Source: Sycobia sp. Sy_11 (taxonomy: Eukaryota; Arthropoda; Insecta; Hymenoptera; Epichrysomallidae). Taken from it: 64,000 bases of DNA. Where the stretch lies: positions 310,001-374,000 of the forward strand of contig JACCIC010000094.1 of the NCBI GenBank assembly GCA_018907035.1. The letters are read 5' to 3'. This document shows, piece by piece, positions 59,053-64,000 of the stretch. The position numbers and the translations under genes are program-made. The notes beneath the pieces were generated by a model, which had not been told where the DNA came from, did no database searches, and worked only from the letters and a program-made list of their open reading frames with translations. Position 1 is the first letter of the stretch; each line of letters opens with the position of its first letter.

Positions 59053-60055
59053 ATAGGTTTTCGTACTTAACACGATTACTCCAGTCTTTGACTTATTCGA
59101 TCTTTGGCTTATAAGCAGGCTATTAACATGCTTTCCTTACTTATTCCTCCTTGTATAGTAAAACTTGAAGACGCAAGGATTTGGCTTCTAATTTTACTGC
59201 AAAGGGAAACGTTTGACAATGAAGCGAAATATTTAAGCAATAATAGGGAATGCGGGAAAAACAGTAAATCATATCAGCCGCCTTTCTTAATGATTCAGGA
59301 TTGCTGTGACTTGGGGGGAAGATTAAACAATCCTTTGTTTCTTACGATCAGAAGTACCTAATTATTCTTGCAGCTAATCAAAAATTAACCCTGTTAATAA
59401 TACAATGTAAGTACCAGTCATTTCTATAGACAGGATGACAATCGGTATTAAACTCACTACGAAAACATTATTGGCCTCTCTTCCAGGTAAAACCCAAATC
59501 AAAACTGTTATCATAAAATGTTTAACTTGTTTTAAGGCTCGTCCGACGAAGCTATTGTATTTTATCGGAAATTTTCCTGTATCTAGAGTCATACTGGGTC
59601 GCCCATTTGCAAAGTGTGGTATAGATTATGCACTCACTGTTCATATAAAGGCAAAAATTCGTTTTCGTATTACATTAAAGTCATGCACTTATATCTTTGC
59701 CTGCTTTGCTACAAAAACAATGCATATAGCTTTAGCGTATGATTTCTCTACCAATACATTTTTAAATCGTTTAAGAAGATTTATTTTACGGCCAGAAAAA
59801 TGCACTGCTATATTTTGAACAATTATGAACGAAATTTTCAAAGTTTCAACAATAGCGTTCAGTTTTTGTCGAACGAAGGTATAAATTGTCAGTTAATAGC
59901 TTCCTTTCTCCTTACTTTGCAGGATTATTTGAAGACTCTGTAAAATCTGCGAAATTTCATTTGAAAGATGTCTTGGGGGACAAAAAAATATATAATTAAA
60001 AAGTTTTCCACAGTATTGACACAAGTAGAAGCTTGTTTCAATTCAAGACAAAAAA
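59053..60055 (+). pseudogene. Decayed BEL/Pao pol (integrase) remnant
   Basis: Plus-strand remnant of a BEL/Pao pol. The reading gives FSYLTRLLQSLTYSIF, a GGRLNNPLF block (about 59310), then a better preserved integrase stretch at 59435-59818 (IIKCLTCFKARP, FPVSRVILGRPFAKCGIDYALTV, IFACFATKTMHIAL, FLNRLRRFILR). After stops it continues with SVKSAKFHLKDVLGDKK (about 59935) and FSTVLTQVEACFNSR (about 60003). The SDNGTNF catalytic block is missing or deleted. Stops and frame changes make it dead. It belongs to a different lineage from the intact element at 11.7-19.9 kb, judging by the conserved residues. Confidence 0.75.
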
Positions 60056-60110
60056 TATTTTTTTTTATATTTGATATTCTATGAGTATACCATTTATTAT
60101 AACTGTAATT

Positions 60111-60112
<2 letters not shown>

Positions 60113-60162
<50 letters not shown>
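60113..60162. repeat. (TA)n microsatellite
   Basis: TA run of about 48 bases between the BEL remnant and the mariner. Confidence 0.95.
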
Positions 60163-60166
<4 letters not shown>

Positions 60167-60248
60167 AAAATTAATGTACAGTATTATAAATTTAGAAAAT
60201 CCTGAATTATGCAAGAGTAGTTAAGCAGGTATAAAACCATAAACTATG

Positions 60249-60334
60249 GGATCTTCTAGGCCGGTCCATACCTGTAGTCTTACCGGTAAGCGCTATTGCA
60301 ACTTACAGGCCATGGACATGCTAGATCCTACAAG
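60249..60334. repeat. Short imperfect inverted repeat
   Basis: GGATCT, GTCCAT and CCTGTA on the left are mirrored by TACAGG, ATGGAC and AGATCC on the right around a CTTACCGGTAAG centre. It could be the end of a foldback element or a hairpin. No family is identified. Confidence 0.5.
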
Positions 60335-60361
60335 TCGTGAACTAAAATGTGCAATGTATTA

Positions 60362-61641
60362 GGAGTGTGAATAAGTCTTTCCCGTTTTTTGTAAGAGATG
60401 GCGCCACCAATACTGTGCGGGTATTCAATGGTTACATATGTCATAATCAAAGCTTATTCATATGTCAACAATTCCATATTAAGACATTAGTTAAAATTTT
60501 TTCGCATCATAAATTTTTGATATCGTGAAAATGTCGAAATTTGAGCCGAGTCGACGTCATTTGCGGGAAGTTTCACTTTATTGGTTCAATTTGAAGAAAT
60601 CTGCTGCCGAGACGCATCTATTGCTTCAGGAGGCTTATGGAGAAGGTTGTGTCGATGATTCAAGTGTTCGCGGATGGTTTCGACGCGTCAAAAGCGGTGA
60701 TTTCGACGTGGAAGACAAGGAGCGTTCCGGGCGGCCGCAAATCTTTGAAGATCGCGAATTGGCGACTTTGCTTGATTAAGATTCTTGTCAAACGCAAGAA
60801 GAACTTGCTGAAGCATTGGGAGTTGACCGAACAACCATTTCCAAGCGTTTGAAAGTCATGGGAATGATCCAAAAGCAAGGAAATTGGGTACCGTACGAAC
60901 TGAAGCTGAGAGACGTCGAACGGCGTTTTTTCACTTGCGAACAGCTGCTTCAGCGACATAAAAGAAAGAGTTTTCTGCATCGTATCGTGACTGGCGATGA
61001 AAAGTGGATACGTTACGATAATCCGAAGCGAAGAAAATCATGGGGACTACCCGGCCATGCATCATCATCGACGGCCAAGCCAAATATTCATGGCGCCAAG
61101 CTCATGCTCTGTATATGGTGGGACCAGCTAGGTGTGGTTTACTATGAGCTTCTGAAACCGAATGAAAGGATCACAGGCGAGGTCTATCGACGACAATTGA
61201 TGCGTTTGAGCCGCGCACTGCGAGAAAAACGGCCACAATACTCCGACAGGCACGACAAAGTTATTTTGCAACATGACAATGCTCGCCCACATGTTGCACC
61301 GCCGGTGAAAACATACTTAGAAACGCTCAAATGGGAAGTCCTACCCCACCCGCCGTATAGTCCAGACGTTGCTCCGTCTGATTACCATCTCTTCAGATCG
61401 ATGACGCATGGCCTGGCTGACCAGCACTTCCATTCCTACGAGGAAGCCAAAAAATGGGTGGATGAATGGATAGAGGCCAAACCGGTCGAATTTTTTCGCA
61501 ACGGGATTCGTATGTTGCCAGAAAGATGGGAAAAAGTTGTAGCTAGCGATGGTCAATACTTTCAATAATTCATTTGTAACCATTTTTTCACAATAAAGGC
61601 TCAAAATTTGAAAAAAAACGGGAAAGACTTATTCACATACC
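60362..61641 (+). mobile_element. Mariner transposon, near full length (1280 bp)
   Basis: Both 29-bp terminal inverted repeats are present (GGAGTGTGAATAAGTC... at the left and its partner GGTATGTGAATAAGTC... read from 61641). They differ at two positions and both extend to CCCGTTTTTT. The target duplication is TA on the left (60360-60361) and TG on the right (61642-61643), so one flanking base has changed. Size is that of a complete mariner. Confidence 0.95.
60531..61568 (+). pseudogene. Mariner transposase with one in-frame stop
   Basis: Cut-and-paste transposase of the Tc1/mariner superfamily: 345 codons, the usual mariner length. The start is ATG 60531 (an ATG two codons earlier is in frame). 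Seen: two helix-turn-helix regions, GNWVPYELKLRDVERR linker, catalytic TGDEKW, QHDNARPH and PPYSPDVAPSDYHLF with exactly 34 residues between the last two aspartates (DD34D). The single defect I see is TAA at 60777-60779 (codon 83), where relatives have Glu. The downstream frame is fully open to the natural stop. AATAAA lies shortly before the right inverted repeat. Confidence 0.93.
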
Positions 61642-61657
61642 TGATAACATATATTAA

Positions 61658-61882
61658 ATTAAAGTTACTATAACTTGTAAGATCCCATGAACATTTTAAA
61701 AATTGTGGATACATAAATTTTTACTTCTTTTCAACAACATATTCAATTATGAAAACCCGTTCAATACAAGTACGTATTGAATTAAAGTTACTATAACTTG
61801 TAAGATCCCATGAACATTTTAAAAATTTTAGATACATAATTTTTTACTTCTTTTCAACAACATATTCAATTATGAAAACCCG
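61658..61882. repeat. 123-bp tandem duplication
   Basis: ATTAAAGTTACTATAACTTG begins at 61658 and again at 61781. The copies match closely to GAAAACCCG, the second ending at about 61882. It lies directly downstream of the mariner. Confidence 0.9.
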
Positions 61883-62168
61883 AGGATCATTGTTTTACAG
61901 CTTTGTTCCATTCTTAATGCGGCACATAGTCATTAGCTTTGAATTTAATTTCACTAGCATATTTTTCTCGGCCAATTTCACACATCACAATGCATACCCG
62001 CCGCAGAGCAAAAACTCAGACTTTTATGCTTCGTTATTTCACTCTGATGCGTTGCTTTCCCACAGCTCGCTGACGATCCATGACACAGTACATTTCGGAG
62101 ACAATTTTGACATCTTTAAAAAAGCTAAGGCTTCCTGCTCATTTTGAGGCAATGAATCCGATCACACA
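61883..62168. other. Unassigned GC-richer stretch
   Basis: A 91-codon plus-strand frame (61872-62147) and partial minus-strand openness are seen, but no family motif. It could be a host exon or an element piece. Confidence 0.25.
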
Positions 62169-62170
62169 TA

Positions 62171-63222
62171 CCCGTGTAGAAATTTATTCTCGAATCTGAC
62201 TAGTATCAGGTGAGTTTTCCTTATCAAATTTTCGGACTCACAAGGGAAATCTAGTCTGATCCTAGTTCCGATTTGTCCCACTTTTAATAGCATTTTTAAT
62301 AGGGAACGAGCTTAGATTTTGGTAGGTATACCAAGCTCGTAACTAGACAAAATCTAGTCAGAAAATCTAGAAATTAAGCCTATAAGAAATTATTCTAATT
62401 TTGTTTCCTCGATTAAGTGAATAATTTTTTGTCTCTTTAATATTTATTTATTTAAAATAAAAACATATATTTACGTATTTAGGTGACGCATACCATTTCA
62501 TTAGCATTCATAAATTATTTTCTATATGACTATTACGTATTACGATTTACAATAACAATTAATAATTATTAATATATTTTTTATACACTAATTATTGTAA
62601 ATTTTAATGTTAAACACCTCTGCTGCACATATAATATTTTATTCGATGAAAAAAATTCCGACCTCCGCTGAGTATCGAGAACCCACGACCCTACGATTCG
62701 CAAGCTAACGCATTAGTCACTATGCTAAAACGCAATATGTGATTACTATATATATATAATATATAATTTTCGTACACATAAGGTCTTGATTAGAAAAGAC
62801 GTCGTTCTTTCCAATATTAGAAAAAGTTGAGGAAATCTAACTAGAATCAAAATAGAAATTCTAACCGATTCCTGAATTCTCCTACTTGGCAGATTCCACC
62901 TAGAAAAACGCCATTCTTTCCAAAATAAGGAGAAGTTAAGGAAATCTGACTAGATTCAAGATAGAAAGCCTGATAATTTCCTTAAGTTTTCTACTTGTAA
63001 AATTTTGACTAGTGAAAATACATATTTCTTTCTAACATTAATAAAAGATAAGGAAATCTGAATAAAGTAGAGAAATTAATAATTAATATAAGACGATTAT
63101 TAGATGATCGTAGGGAAATCTAACTCTGATCTGGCGAGATTTACCTACATGAGGAAATCATCAGTAATACTGACTAGGATCTAGCCCGAACTAGGAATAT
63201 ACCGAGTATATTTCTGCACGGG
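62171..63222. mobile_element. Non-autonomous TIR element, TA target site (1052 bp)
   Basis: Ends are inverted repeats CCCGTGTAGAAATTTATTC (left) and CCCGTGCAGAAATATACTC (read from 63222), flanked by TA on both sides (62169-62170 and 63223-63224). There is no transposase frame. The interior has three ~110-bp direct repeats (about 62785-63060; GGAAATCT at 62831, 62940 and 63052) and scattered CTAGTCAGATTTCC-type motifs in both orientations. The TA target suggests a Tc1/mariner-like mobiliser, but the CCCGTG terminus is not one I can assign. Confidence 0.75.
62658..62733 (-). other. tRNA-like sequence (SINE head or decayed tRNA)
   Basis: On the minus strand TAGCATAGTGACTAATGCG resembles a pol III box A, and GGTCGTGGGTTCTCGATACTC resembles box B with two extra bases, about 40 bases apart. 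The acceptor arms do not pair and the anticodon arm is poor, so it is not a working tRNA. It lies within the TIR element. Confidence 0.4.
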
Positions 63223-63500
63223 TAGTTTTGAATGAAGATCGGCGATCAGTTGATCTAAATTAATCAGTGGCAATGTATTCCAACATAAGACAAAGTTGTA
63301 CATTATTTTTTCATAATCTAATATATTTAGTGATGAATTAAAAATTATAAGAGACATTATTATATACAGAACGTCTTATTTTAGTATATTATTCTTATTC
63401 CATAATAAATAAACAACGAAAAATAATAAATTTGTACGAGTAATAATCAACTTCTATTTTCTATTTTATTCATAATCAACTTGAATAGGAATTTTAAATA
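63223..63500. other. AT-rich spacer
   Basis: No feature recognised. Confidence 0.4.
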
Positions 63501-63506
63501 GCTTGT

Positions 63507-63708
63507 GACGGGGTCACAGGGAAGGCTGCAAACGCATTCGCGTGCGCAGTAAGCAGTCTATATTTCGGACATCGCCGGCTCTGAGCGGAGGAAGAACGCG
63601 CGCATCGAAGAAGGCCTCTCCCCCTCTGCTGCGCACGTGTGGACCATCTGAGGAGCAGCGACGCCCGAGAAGCGGACGAGGCCCGAAACGCGGCGTATCG
63701 CCGACGAG
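63507..63708 (+). mobile_element. LTR-like GC-rich fragment
   Basis: Begins TGTGACGGGGTCACAGGG, the style of insect Ty3-type LTR starts, and is sharply GC-rich for about 200 bases before merging into (GA)n. No second LTR or target duplication is visible. An exon or promoter island is an alternative. Confidence 0.35.
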
Positions 63709-63729
63709 AGAGAGAGAGAGAGAGAGAGT

Positions 63730-63811
<82 letters not shown>

Positions 63812-63815
63812 GTGA
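63709..63815. repeat. (GA)n microsatellite
   Basis: About 105 bases of nearly pure GA with three interruptions. The frame reading it as Arg-Glu repeats is not a gene. Confidence 0.95.
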
Positions 63816-64000
63816 GATGCGCGTATGCGTGAGAGCGTACGTGTGGGTTTATATGCGTGTACTCATGTGGGTGTGTATGTGTATTGTAGCGTGCGTGCGT
63901 ACATGCGTGCGTTTGTGTATGTTAGCGTGCGTGTGTACTCGTGTGAGTGTCTATGTGTATTGTAGTGTGCATGCGTACATGTGTGCGTATGCGTATGTTA
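63816..64000. repeat. Z-DNA-prone 76-bp tandem repeat
   Basis: Alternating TG/CG/TA sequence to the window end. GTACTC at 63859 and 63935 starts two similar units of 76 bases, the second cut by the window edge. Confidence 0.8.

Noticed and set aside
61872..62147. 91-codon plus-strand frame
   Set aside because: No recognised domain; it begins inside a tandem duplication.
63542..63832. 96-codon frame ending in Arg-Glu repeats
   Set aside because: Its second half is the (GA)n tract and its first half is a GC-rich LTR-like piece without a protein motif.

Overview
The window looks like insect nuclear DNA, most likely from an aculeate hymenopteran such as an ant. It is very AT-rich with many (TA)n and (CT)n tracts, has small-exon genes split by long introns, and carries a CYP6-type P450, a Spaetzle-type Toll ligand, mariner, BEL/Pao and R1/Jockey-like LINE sequences. 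The species call is inference; no gene here fixes it.

Layout. 1-0.9 kb: nothing recognised. 0.96-3.3 kb: decayed R1-clade LINE on the + strand. 3.3-6.1 kb: AT-rich sequence ending in a truncated mariner remnant (- strand). 6.17-23.55 kb: a compound repeat block of three tandem, diverged segments (A 6.17-11.64, B 11.64-22.40, C 22.40-23.55 kb). Its modules are a (CT)n tract, a foldback of about 1.9 kb built on ~60-bp minisatellite units (complete only in A), a CpG-dense pentamer satellite (CCGTA/CCGCA), and the 3' end of a Jockey-like LINE. Segment B has been hit by a near-intact 8.2-kb BEL/Pao retrotransposon (- strand, 11709-19909) with near-identical LTRs, a TTAAG target duplication, a tRNA-Phe primer site and a purine tract.

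24.6-33.3 kb: a complete six-exon cytochrome P450 (clan 3, CYP6-like, 518 codons, + strand), with one GC-AG intron and a 3.8-kb intron holding a LINE RNase H remnant. 33.3-39.3 kb: mostly AT-rich spacer with one LTR-like piece. 39.4-49.8 kb: a seven-exon spaetzle-like gene (about 253 codons, + strand) with two possible N-terminal signal sequences and a cystine-knot C-terminus lacking one cysteine seen in Drosophila Spz. 49.8-59 kb: AT-rich spacer with tandem repeats and microsatellites. 59.05-60.05 kb: decayed BEL/Pao integrase remnant (+). 60.36-61.64 kb: a complete mariner with 29-bp inverted repeats whose 345-codon transposase is broken by one stop. 62.17-63.22 kb: a non-autonomous TA-flanked inverted-repeat element with internal ~110-bp repeats and a tRNA-like stretch. 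63.5-64 kb: an LTR-like GC-rich piece, a (GA)n tract and a Z-DNA-prone (TG/CG) tandem repeat.

Only two host protein-coding genes are supported: a detoxification-type P450 and a Toll-pathway cytokine. They share a strand but have no evident functional link. Everything else is mobile or repetitive DNA. Exon models come from reading splice sites, phase and family motifs by eye and have not been tested against transcripts or databases.
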